From Bacillota bacterium (GTDB lineage Bacteria > Bacillota > Bacilli > Paenibacillales > UBA4045), in contig JAEZQY010000018.1 of NCBI GenBank assembly GCA_023441055.1, forward strand, positions 230,207 to 294,206: a stretch of DNA of 64,000 nucleotides. Direction: 5' to 3'. Under the pieces are notes generated by a model that saw nothing but the letters and a program-made list of their open reading frames with translations, did not search any database and was not told the DNA's origin. Made by a program: the position numbers and the translations under genes. Positions 9,146-17,232 of this stretch are shown piece after piece (within the stretch, counting starts at the first letter, position 1; every line of letters begins with the position of its first letter).

Positions 9146-9224
9146 AAGAGACACCCTGATCATTCTGCAACGAAGACCCTCATTGTGAGTCGCCGTTCAC
9201 CTGAATGGCAGGGTGTCTCTTTAC
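9146..9224 (+). terminator. Long-loop hairpin after the nitrilase/GNAT operon
   Basis: A perfect 13 bp stem, AAGAGACACCCTG (9146-9158) and CAGGGTGTCTCTT (9209-9221), encloses about 50 bases and ends in TTTAC. The long loop is unusual for a simple terminator. The inverted repeat itself is certain; terminator function is inferred. Confidence 0.55.
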
Positions 9225-9286
9225 TTAGGCGCTCTGCGTGTGCGGGTGTAGATGGTGGTGGAGCTCAGATGCAGATTTGCACGTCT

Positions 9287-11341
9287 TCACTTAACCATAC
9301 GAATCTTGAACACGTCCCCTGCATCCCCGCCGAATACGATTAGTCCACCAGCCGGCAGCACAGCTGTATTGTCCTGGCTAGCTGCAGAGAAGTTGATGAT
9401 CATCCCGTCCGTATCGTAGACAATGAAGCCGCCGCCCTCTGGTAGATCCACAGCCATCGTCTTATTCGCAGATTGCTCGTCGATCTTGAACCACACGGCG
9501 TGACCATCGGCTTGAATGGTGCAGGTGGATGCATGGCCGCCATAGATCGGCTTAACGGTATCCTCGCTGACGTAGGCTTCACCGTCAATGACTAGGTACT
9601 CCTTCGTGCCTGCCCGGTGGAAGGTAAAGTCGAAGGCATCTCTGCCGTTCATGACTGGAATTTCTACAGCGTTAACTGATGTGTTCTCATCCACAATCCG
9701 CGTGCCATTCGCATACCCTTGCTCAATGTCCACATCAATATGCTTCGTCATGAGCGGCAAGGCTAGGAATGAGGAGGAATTAATCTTCTCATCCACCGCA
9801 TAGTAGTTCTTGCCGCTACGAGCTTCCCAAGCAGCTTTAGTAGATGCATCTAGCGGATTCGCATCCAGCTTCTGATGCTCGTAGGTGACGAGCAGGAGTT
9901 GACCGACACCGGGAAAGGTCAGATAAACGCGAAGTTTGAGATAGGTTAAGCCATTCGTTTGCTCCTCGAAGCTAATAATCGCACTGCCGTCATTGCTGGT
10001 GAATTGTCCATCTCCTGTGTACACATACTGCTGTGGAGGGATAATGCCGCCAAGCAGAGGGGCTAAGTCAATCATGCCATCCACAATTTGAATCGTAGTA
10101 GTCCCGCCAACTGTCCCATAATATCCAGCATAATTCAGCAGCTCAGCTGGCATCTCTGCTTTCACAGGAGGATTGAAGGTTACATCTGGCTGGATGCTCT
10201 TAATCTTCCCTTGTTCCTCCAAGTAGGCTAGCAGCACATTCGAGGCGAATATGGTGTTATAGAGGGAGCTTCCCCCGGATGACAGCGCTGCGATCGTGAT
10301 CTTGTATTCCGGAATCGTGGTCAGCGTCGCATGATACATGTTGGTATCTCCGCCCTTGTTGAGCGCTGTAATGCCGTAGTCGCTGAACGGTGACAAGCTG
10401 ACCGCATCCCAACCAAGCCCATAGTTGAAGGTGTTCTTCTCATCGGGCACCCATATGCCATTCCGGTACTCTGGATGCTGCATCGCTCTAGCAGATTGCT
10501 CAGACAGGATATCCTCATGTTCCCCGATCAATACTTCAGCGAACCTCGTTAATTCTTCAGCTGTGGAGTAGAGACCGCCGGCCCCAAGTACGTTGGTGTT
10601 CTCAGTGGGCAGCGCATAGTCCATCATGGGATAATACGTCTTGGCAAGCTGCTCGCGATCGAATGCATCCAGCGGAGTCTTGGTGTGCGTCAGACCAAGC
10701 GGCGCGCTGATCCGTTGATTCAGAAATTCGCTGTAGCTGATGCCGGTTACTCGCTCCACTAATAGCTCCAGCAATTGAAACCCGTCGTTGCAGTAGACCG
10801 CATATTCACCGGGATCCGACTTCAGGCGCTCATGCTTCATGCGATCGAGCAATTCATCATGACTGCTCGTATCGTTGTCATCGAACAAGGTCGTATTGGC
10901 ATAATGCGTGCCATACAGACCGGACGTATGATTCATCAACATACGCGGTGTAATTTGCTTGTAGCGTTCATCGGCCATCGCAAAGTCCTCGATGTACGTT
11001 GTAAGCGGCGCATCGATGTCTACCAAGCCGTCATCCGCCAGCATCATCGTTGCGGCCGTGACAACCATCTTGCTCACCGAGCCTATTCCGAACATCGTGT
11101 CCTCGGTGATCGGCTCGTTCGTCGCAACATCAGCTGAGCCTGCGCTGTCCGACAACGTGATAACACCATTGTCCATAATGGCATACTGGATGCCGCTTGC
11201 TCCATAGTGGGTGACGATCACCTCGGCTAGCTGCTTCGCCATCTCCTTATAGGATACGTCCGTATCTTGTGCGAAGATTGGCTTCATCGGGATTACGATT
11301 AGTGAGACAACAATGATCACAGCGAACAGTTTCTTCAACAT
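9287..11341 (-). CDS. Secreted serine hydrolase, class C beta-lactamase/PBP-like
   Basis: The 684-residue protein has an N-terminal signal peptide (hydrophobic residues 5-19, likely cleavage near FAQ-D at 25). The beta-lactamase-related domain (about 35-400) has the SxxK motif SVSK at 88-91 with nucleophile Ser88, YCN at 183-185 and a late KGG segment resembling the third motif. About 280 C-terminal residues form extra beta-rich domains, seen in extracellular esterases and peptidases of this superfamily. Substrates range from D-amino peptides to esters, so resistance to beta-lactams should not be assumed. The ATG has GGAGGAAT upstream. It lies downstream of the Agr-like kinase on the same strand but behind a terminator. 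Confidence 0.85.
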   Translation of the reverse strand: MLKKLFAVIIVVSLIVIPMKPIFAQDTDVSYKEMAKQLAEVIVTHYGASGIQYAIMDNGVITLSDSAGSADVATNEPITEDTMFGIGSVSKMVVTAATMMLADDGLVDIDAPLTTYIEDFAMADERYKQITPRMLMNHTSGLYGTHYANTTLFDDNDTSSHDELLDRMKHERLKSDPGEYAVYCNDGFQLLELLVERVTGISYSEFLNQRISAPLGLTHTKTPLDAFDREQLAKTYYPMMDYALPTENTNVLGAGGLYSTAEELTRFAEVLIGEHEDILSEQSARAMQHPEYRNGIWVPDEKNTFNYGLGWDAVSLSPFSDYGITALNKGGDTNMYHATLTTIPEYKITIAALSSGGSSLYNTIFASNVLLAYLEEQGKIKSIQPDVTFNPPVKAEMPAELLNYAGYYGTVGGTTTIQIVDGMIDLAPLLGGIIPPQQYVYTGDGQFTSNDGSAIISFEEQTNGLTYLKLRVYLTFPGVGQLLLVTYEHQKLDANPLDASTKAAWEARSGKNYYAVDEKINSSSFLALPLMTKHIDVDIEQGYANGTRIVDENTSVNAVEIPVMNGRDAFDFTFHRAGTKEYLVIDGEAYVSEDTVKPIYGGHASTCTIQADGHAVWFKIDEQSANKTMAVDLPEGGGFIVYDTDGMIINFSAASQDNTAVLPAGGLIVFGGDAGDVFKIRMVK

Positions 11342-11423
11342 GTCAATTCCTCCTCAAGTTTGGTCTGGCTTGCTTGCATCATATAACGAGGAGGAGCATC
11401 GCAACGAAAATAACCCTGAAACG

Positions 11424-11460
11424 AAAAAAACGATCCCTAAACAGCAATGGTTTAAGGATC
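11424..11460 (-). terminator. Terminator after the Agr-like kinase/regulator operon
   Basis: On the minus strand GATCCTTAAAC pairs with GTTTAGGGATC (plus-strand 11450-11460 and 11432-11442, one wobble), followed by a run of seven T (plus-strand A run at 11424-11430). It separates the kinase gene from the serine hydrolase gene. Confidence 0.8.
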
Positions 11461-11467
11461 ATCTCTT

Positions 11468-12760
11468 CTAGAACGGCAGTAGAACCATGTTATTGAATAC
11501 TTTATGCTTGGCTTCAATCGTCATGTTGCCGCCGTATTTGTCACAGATTCTTGCGATATTGGTCAGACCGATGCCATGGAATTCGGGGTTAGGTTTCTGA
11601 CTGTTGAAGCTGACGGCTTCATGCTCCATATGATTCAGGATGTGAATGTACAGCGCAGATTCATCTGATGTTATTTTGATAAGCATATAGCGATCCTCGG
11701 CCACCTTCACCTTCTTGGAAGCCTCGATTGCATTATCCAGCATATTCCCCAGCGCCACACAGAGATCATAACGGTCAATCCTGATATCCTGCTCATATAG
11801 TCCCAGCTTCGTATCGATCCGAATCCCATTGGCTTGACCAATGTTAAGCGTATTCGTCACCAGCGCATCAATAACCAGATTGCCTGTATTCACGTGATGG
11901 TAGGCGCCTTCTATCTTACCTAGGGTTACTTTGATATGCTCGGCTGCCGCCTCCAGCTCATTGCGCTTAATACAAGCCTCGATATACAGCAAGTGCTGAT
12001 TCGTATCATGAATGATCCGCTTGATCGATTTGAAGCTATGCACCGTCTTCTCATAATTCGCATCTTGATAGTCCATCTGATCCTGGAGCTGTTCATTCTC
12101 ATGTGCCACTTGAAACTTCTCGACGATCGTATCGAACACATAGATAATGCCTACATTCAAGAAGAGGGAGCCCATCACAGCGATAAAATAATAAAGATTC
12201 TTCTCACTATAATTCGTTAGCAGATTAAGCTGGTAAATGCTTATCAATGGAACGATCAGAAGAATAAGGTAGTACCGATAATGAAGCGAGAAGCGCTTGC
12301 GCTTGGCAATGAGACGTATAATCAGAATGACAGCGAACATGATTATACAGCTGAGGAAGATCGACTTGGTGAAGAGCAGCTGAGTCTGCTCATCTAGCAA
12401 GTCAAGGCTATTAAAGTCAACGGAATCGATCGCGCTGAAGATGTACAGGCCAATTAGATTAACCGTAGACATGAGTGCACCATACAGAATCGTGAAGATG
12501 AATTTCGTCTTCATCTCTACCTGATAGGATTGCGCTAGACAGAAGATGACGATGATGGCTAAGAGGGAAGATAAGTACGGATTTAGATACACAACTAGAT
12601 ACAGGTAATTCAATGCCATATATAAAAGGATATATAGGATGCGATTGGGCTTGCGCGTGGATTTATCGAACACGGAGTTGAAGAAGAAGTTGTTCTGAAA
12701 GCACATCACGAGGACTACGGCGATAACGATAAGCGGGTTATTATGAATCATATCAATCAA
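11468..12760 (-). CDS. AgrC-like GHKL sensor histidine kinase
   Basis: The 430-residue kinase has six or seven membrane segments in the first about 210 residues. A coiled linker leads to a dimerisation helix with phospho-acceptor candidate His251 (RIIHDTNQHL) and a GHKL ATPase with N box LGNMLDNAIEA and G box HGIGLTNI. This is the HPK10 architecture of peptide-pheromone sensors such as AgrC, ComD and BlpH. The start overlaps the stop of the LytTR regulator by 8 bases, so the two are coupled. No AgrB-like protease or pheromone precursor is visible nearby, so the signal is unknown. Confidence 0.87.
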   Translation of the reverse strand: MIDMIHNNPLIVIAVVLVMCFQNNFFFNSVFDKSTRKPNRILYILLYMALNYLYLVVYLNPYLSSLLAIIVIFCLAQSYQVEMKTKFIFTILYGALMSTVNLIGLYIFSAIDSVDFNSLDLLDEQTQLLFTKSIFLSCIIMFAVILIIRLIAKRKRFSLHYRYYLILLIVPLISIYQLNLLTNYSEKNLYYFIAVMGSLFLNVGIIYVFDTIVEKFQVAHENEQLQDQMDYQDANYEKTVHSFKSIKRIIHDTNQHLLYIEACIKRNELEAAAEHIKVTLGKIEGAYHHVNTGNLVIDALVTNTLNIGQANGIRIDTKLGLYEQDIRIDRYDLCVALGNMLDNAIEASKKVKVAEDRYMLIKITSDESALYIHILNHMEHEAVSFNSQKPNPEFHGIGLTNIARICDKYGGNMTIEAKHKVFNNMVLLPF

Positions 12761-13493
12761 ACCTCATAATCATGAATTTGGTATACACATCCTTGACCTC
12801 CTTGACCTTCGATCGGCCAATCGGAAGCTCCAAGCCGCTGGACATCAGAACAACACCACTGGCGAATTTCTTCACATGAAGCAGGTTGATAATGATGGAG
12901 CGATGGATTTGCACGAAGTTATAGTCCTTCAGTGTTAGCGCGTAATCGGCGATAATGCCCTTGCTTTCATAGGTTTGATTAGTCGTGATGATATGAAGCT
13001 TGTTCTTAATGGTTAAGCTCTTAGCTGATGCAATGGCAATGATATCATCATAACGTAGGACGAATTCATCATAGCCTGACTTGATGATCATGAACTTCTT
13101 CTCTAAGGCCTGAAAGTACTGGCATAGCTTTATTATTTTCTCTTCCAGAATCTCTGGCGCAATGGGTTTGATGAGGTATTGGAAGGTGATCACGTCAAAG
13201 CTCTCCAGCATATACTCGGGGTAGCTGGTTAAGAACACAATCTGCTCATCGTGGTTATTGAGATTCCGGATGCTGCGAGCAGTCTGTATGCCGTTGATCC
13301 CGCCCATCTCTACATCGAGGATCAGCATATGGAAGGGCGTTAACTTGTTCTCGTAATGAGCAACTAGCTGCTCGCCCGATTCGAACAGCTCACATTCAAA
13401 TTCAATATTCGTCTTTACGGATAAGGCAGTCAATCTATGTTTAACAAGCTGTCGTTGCTGCTCCTCATCGTCGCATATCGCCACTCTGAACAT
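12753..13493 (-). CDS. AgrA-like response regulator with LytTR DNA-binding domain
   Basis: The 246-residue regulator has a receiver with acidic DDE at 8-10, phospho-acceptor Asp60 (LILDVEMGG) and Lys in LIKPI. The C-terminal LytTR domain (about 140-240) has the typical segment FVQIHRSIIINLLHVKKF and the closing LPIGRSKVKEVK. ATG 13493 is chosen over an in-frame GTG four codons earlier because GAGG overlaps that GTG but is well spaced from the ATG. It is the first gene of an operon with the AgrC-like kinase. LytTR regulators bind paired direct repeats upstream of target promoters. The serine hydrolase, the lipoprotein across the divergent promoter, or its own operon are natural targets by position only. 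Confidence 0.87.
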   Translation of the reverse strand: MFRVAICDDEEQQRQLVKHRLTALSVKTNIEFECELFESGEQLVAHYENKLTPFHMLILDVEMGGINGIQTARSIRNLNNHDEQIVFLTSYPEYMLESFDVITFQYLIKPIAPEILEEKIIKLCQYFQALEKKFMIIKSGYDEFVLRYDDIIAIASAKSLTIKNKLHIITTNQTYESKGIIADYALTLKDYNFVQIHRSIIINLLHVKKFASGVVLMSSGLELPIGRSKVKEVKDVYTKFMIMRFD

Positions 13494-13543
13494 GCTACTA
13501 CGCACCTCAATCCCATGGTATGTACCAGCTAGATCTTAACCAT

Positions 13544-13571
13544 TTGAATTATAGCAAAAAACATGTAATAT
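13544..13571. promoter_or_regulatory. Overlapping divergent promoters
   Basis: Forward: TTGAAT (13544-13549), 16 bp spacer, TAATAT (13566-13571), pointing at the lipoprotein gene. Reverse: an extended -10, TGCTATAAT, whose TATAAT is plus-strand 13548-13553, pointing at the Agr-like operon. The -35 of one lies on the -10 of the other, so the two transcription units may exclude each other. Assigned by eye from consensus. Confidence 0.45.
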
Positions 13572-13617
13572 GGGTCTATAAAACTCTCGAGCAAAATAAT
13601 AGAAGGTTGTGAATCGA

Positions 13618-14172
13618 TTGAATAGATTGATAATTGTTGCGCTGTGCGTATTTTTGTGCATGAGTTTATCAGCCTGCAGCAAGGCGAAGCAGAGCGAAGA
13701 GCAGCATCCGCTAGAGCTTGAGGCGCTGCAGGCCGAGATCGCTGGATTGACGAATGAACTTGATGCGAAGGAGCAATCGCTTCAGGCGATGCAGTCGCAG
13801 CTGGACCGGTTGATTGGCATGGAGGATTGGGTGGTGATGCTAATGGAGCATAGTCATTCGATCTTCGCCGCAGTCCAAGCGAACAAGCCGTACTTCCCTG
13901 TATTGGGAGTCGATGAAGGTAATGTGGTCAAGCAGCAATTATTACGCGAGATCGATCTGAACACGATTGTTGATCTTGCCCATAATGAACTGATTATTTT
14001 TGCGTATATTTTGGAAGACGTGACACCGGACATAGATGAGCTGCATATTCCAGTTACACTTTATCGCAATTTCGAGACAGCTGAGGAGATTAAGGTGTTC
14101 CCAGAAATGTCTGTCCACGTCAAGAAGCAAGCTGGCAAATGGCAGGTCGTGAAATTCGTCCGAGGTAATTAA
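13618..14172 (+). CDS. Small lipoprotein with coiled-coil segment
   Basis: From TTG 13618 the protein has 184 residues. A short signal sequence ends in lipobox LSAC, followed by a helical stretch rich in E, Q and L (about 28-65) that should form a coiled coil, and a mixed domain. I chose TTG because AGAAGG (13601-13606) is 11 bases away; the upstream GTG 13609 is only 2 bases from that site. It is divergent from the Agr-like operon across overlapping promoters. No family was recognised. It is likely an outer-face membrane lipoprotein of unknown role. Confidence 0.75.
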   Translation: MNRLIIVALCVFLCMSLSACSKAKQSEEQHPLELEALQAEIAGLTNELDAKEQSLQAMQSQLDRLIGMEDWVVMLMEHSHSIFAAVQANKPYFPVLGVDEGNVVKQQLLREIDLNTIVDLAHNELIIFAYILEDVTPDIDELHIPVTLYRNFETAEEIKVFPEMSVHVKKQAGKWQVVKFVRGN

Positions 14173-14209
14173 TCCAAGCTCCAAACCCCAAGCCACAACC
14201 TGCGCAGAA

Positions 14210-16504
14210 TTACTCGCTCACCAGCTTCTCCAGCAGGGCGTCGCCGCCCGAGCCAACGCGGACGATCGCGTACCTGGCAGTGCGCTCGACCTCGAGTCCA
14301 GTGCCTTCCGGCACGAAGTAGGATTCGATGCCATAGACAATCGAGCGCCAGCCGCTCGTGCGGCCTGTCATCACGACCTCCCCGGCCTGCAGCGTCTCGC
14401 CCTCGCGGTAGAAGCGGTCGAATTCATGCAGGCCATTGTCCCCCGGCCGCAGCACGACCTTCACGCGCTTCTGTCCATGCATCTGATCGAGCTCGCTCCG
14501 GGCCTGATCCGGCGAGGAGATCGTATAGCGCAGCTGGACATAATCACCCTGTAGCAGCGAGCGCGGATCTAGCGGCTGCAGCTCTAGCTTGATCGAGGTG
14601 CCATTCTCCAGCAAGTTTTCATTGCTCATCGTCTGATAGCCGATAAAGCCGAATTGCAGCAGAATAATCAGAATAATCGGCACCAGCTTCGTATAAGGCA
14701 GTCCGCGTCCAGCCTCCTCGTCCTCTCCTTCACTAGCAGCCTCACCCGACTTGGCGCGCAGGCGCCCCTCGAACCACAGCGTTACGGCGAACACGATCCC
14801 GCCCAGCACGAGCAGGGTGAAGGACTTGTGCAGCAGCTTCCATACGAGATCATAATACTGGAACGCGACGTAGGCGAACCAGAATACGAGGCTGAGCGTG
14901 CTGTCAGTATGCTGTTCCCGCCGAATGAAGTGCACCACCAACCACGAACTCAGCGCAAAATACAACAGATTCGCCAGCAGATGCGAATAGCTGAAGATAT
15001 CTGGTAGGAAGGTCAGCCAGAGCAGCGCGATCAGCCCGAAGTAGAGGCCGCTGCCCCGCAATTGACGCTGCGCTCGCTCCTGCTTTACCAGATAGGAGAT
15101 CCCATATACAGCTGCATTCGCTGCAAACAGGCCGAGCAGATTGTACGTAAAATCATGCACGCCGGAAGCGTTATTCGTCTGGAATAAAGCAATTCCCATA
15201 ACAAGGTTAATAATTAAGTAGGTGAACAATCGTTGATAGCGTCCATTCAGCCGAATCCAGCCAGCAACTGCAAGCAACAGCACCAACACCGACACAATTG
15301 GCTCATCCAGCCAGAGGATGGACACAATGCCAGCGATATAGCCAATCGTTAGCACGGTATAACGAATGACGCTGTTCAGCTTCGGGATGAAGATCATCGA
15401 GAGGGTGAACAGCAGTGCGATCACGAGCAGCACATTCTCGGGTTCGATCACGAAGGACACCATGAAGATGAGTCCGATGAGTGCGATTGAGCCGATGAAC
15501 ACACCAACAATGGTCACAATCGTGGATACAATCTTCGCAGCTAGCTGGCCAGCATCTCGGCGTGATGTCTGAGTGTCAGAAGCGACCGTGTGGGCAGCTT
15601 CGGTACCGTCCGGTTCGGAAGCCTCCGCCTGTTCATTCCCATCATCACCGAGGCTAGACACATAGCGGAAGAAGAACACATTAGCGGTAAGCAGCAGCGC
15701 GACGAACAGCAGCGCGCCTACTAGGAAGAATTCCGAATAGTAAGCCTCTGTGAGCTCAATGAATTTAAGCACCATGAAGGCGGATGCGGCAAGACCGGTA
15801 ACGCTAAGCGCCCACTTATCCAGGTTTATCCGACTGAAGTAGTAGAAGCTCCCAATGACCGCAACGAGTGCAGCGACATTCCCAACATAGCCAAGTCGAT
15901 CCAGGATGAAGGAGTTGGAGAGCCAGAGCGCGGCAACGTGGAAAATAAGGAAGCTCACATAACGCACGGCCTGTGAACGCAGAAGCTTGCGCTCGCAGAG
16001 CGCGAACAGCGCGAGATTGATAATGGCGAACAAGCCGAAGATGAAGGCTTGCTTCCCATCACTATACTGATACGAGACCGAGCTTGGATAGAAATAGAAC
16101 CAGAGCGTCACATGCGCGAGCGCATAGGTCGTGAGATAGAACCAGCTGTGACGAGAGACAATCGCCAGCAGCAGAGCAGGCACGGTCCAGATCAAGAACA
16201 GACTGAAGCTGTCGGCATGCGAGTTATAGATCTGGCCGATCAGCGCCACGGCGATGCCGAAGGTAATCAGTCCGCCAAGCAGGAGCAGCCGACCCAGGAA
16301 GCGATGATGCGCGGCCAGTCGGGGCAGCAATGCAGGCAGGAAGGAAGCGCCATAGAATAGGGCGATCAGTCCGCCTGACAGCCAGATCTTCTGAATGCGA
16401 TCCAGGCCGCCCCAATTCGCTGCGAAGAAATAGATGATTGCAGCTAATATAAGCGTAATCCCGAGCACGTATCCGGTGCGCAGTAATCGGAGCTTGAAGG
16501 TCAT
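14210..16504 (-). CDS. DUF2157 / GDYXXLXY fusion membrane protein
   Basis: The 764-residue polytopic membrane protein starts with a DUF2157-like region, continues through about 18 hydrophobic segments in two blocks (residues 8-300 and 345-610) separated by a charged cytosolic loop, and ends in a soluble GDYXXLXY domain with signature GDYVQLRY. In many bacteria these domains are encoded separately or in pairs, so a one-chain fusion is notable. ATG 16504 is chosen behind AAAGGTGG with 9-base spacing; an ATG two codons earlier is too close and an in-frame ATG further upstream has no ribosome site. Function is unknown in the family; envelope maintenance is a guess from its topology. Confidence 0.8.
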   Translation of the reverse strand: MTFKLRLLRTGYVLGITLILAAIIYFFAANWGGLDRIQKIWLSGGLIALFYGASFLPALLPRLAAHHRFLGRLLLLGGLITFGIAVALIGQIYNSHADSFSLFLIWTVPALLLAIVSRHSWFYLTTYALAHVTLWFYFYPSSVSYQYSDGKQAFIFGLFAIINLALFALCERKLLRSQAVRYVSFLIFHVAALWLSNSFILDRLGYVGNVAALVAVIGSFYYFSRINLDKWALSVTGLAASAFMVLKFIELTEAYYSEFFLVGALLFVALLLTANVFFFRYVSSLGDDGNEQAEASEPDGTEAAHTVASDTQTSRRDAGQLAAKIVSTIVTIVGVFIGSIALIGLIFMVSFVIEPENVLLVIALLFTLSMIFIPKLNSVIRYTVLTIGYIAGIVSILWLDEPIVSVLVLLLAVAGWIRLNGRYQRLFTYLIINLVMGIALFQTNNASGVHDFTYNLLGLFAANAAVYGISYLVKQERAQRQLRGSGLYFGLIALLWLTFLPDIFSYSHLLANLLYFALSSWLVVHFIRREQHTDSTLSLVFWFAYVAFQYYDLVWKLLHKSFTLLVLGGIVFAVTLWFEGRLRAKSGEAASEGEDEEAGRGLPYTKLVPIILIILLQFGFIGYQTMSNENLLENGTSIKLELQPLDPRSLLQGDYVQLRYTISSPDQARSELDQMHGQKRVKVVLRPGDNGLHEFDRFYREGETLQAGEVVMTGRTSGWRSIVYGIESYFVPEGTGLEVERTARYAIVRVGSGGDALLEKLVSE

Positions 16505-16623
16505 GAACATCGTCCACCTTTCGATTATGGGACAAATTGGAATGGTTAATGTATTCGGATTCAACTATATAGACTTCCGTATTCGTCGTAAAGTTGCGGT
16601 GGATGCGTCCTGCGGCATGGCAA

Positions 16624-16654
16624 AGGCTCCCTCATCATTACTTTGAAGGAGCCT
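16624..16654 (-). terminator. Terminator after the 83-residue membrane protein gene
   Basis: On the minus strand AGGCTCC pairs with GGAGCCT (plus 16648-16654 and 16624-16630), followed by TTTG. It lies between the small membrane protein gene and the larger membrane protein gene, so these are separate units. Confidence 0.6.
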
Positions 16655-16674
16655 ACTCACTTAGATGCAGCGTG

Positions 16675-16926
16675 CTATTCACTTACTTTCTTCGTCTGTC
16701 TGCGTGACAGGAACAAGATGGCCGTGCTGACGACCAGTGTTGTGGATAATGCCGCGGCAATGCGCAGCAGATAGACCTTGCGCTTGCGTCGGCGTTCTTC
16801 CTTATATAGCTTCTTAATGATTTCCCATGTCGCGCTGGATTCCTCGGGGGTTAGCGAATTGATGTCCAGCGATGCTAAATCCCTATAAATCTGTTCGACT
16901 CCAGGATCTGTAAAGTCTTGCTTCAT
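16675..16926 (-). CDS. Small single-span membrane protein
   Basis: The 83-residue protein has an acidic N-terminal helix (SLTPEESSATWEII), a dense basic stretch (KEERRRKRK, 42-50), one hydrophobic segment (about 51-74) and a short basic tail. By the positive-inside rule the N-terminus should be cytosolic. ATG 16926 is chosen because GGGAGGG lies just upstream, although the frame stays open further. A TATAAT-like -10 lies on the minus strand at plus 16964-16969. It is divergent from the RND exporter. No family was recognised. Confidence 0.65.
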   Translation of the reverse strand: MKQDFTDPGVEQIYRDLASLDINSLTPEESSATWEIIKKLYKEERRRKRKVYLLRIAAALSTTLVVSTAILFLSRRQTKKVSE

Positions 16927-17232
16927 TACATTCCCTCCCCGCGCCGTAGTATATCTATCTCCCATTATATCTGAACCTGACGCAATATGCGACATACGGA
17001 CAATCATTTTGGGAAATTTGACAAATGAATTCAGATTAATTGTCTCACGACAACGCCTAGAATATGCATCTGATGTGTAAACCGGTGAGTCTACGACGTT
17101 GGTCCAGTCCGCTCTCGGTCTCGAGACTCGGTTGAAGAGCATGCTGCAGACGGTTAATAACGTTCCCTATCGGTCGTACAATTAGCGAGGGAAACCAATA
17201 AACGGTTATTTTTGGATGAGGGGGACATGGTT

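Noticed and set aside
9287..11341. Beta-lactam resistance gene
   Set aside because: The protein has the class C beta-lactamase fold motifs, but 684 residues with extra domains and no typical resistance context. It is more likely an esterase or peptidase.
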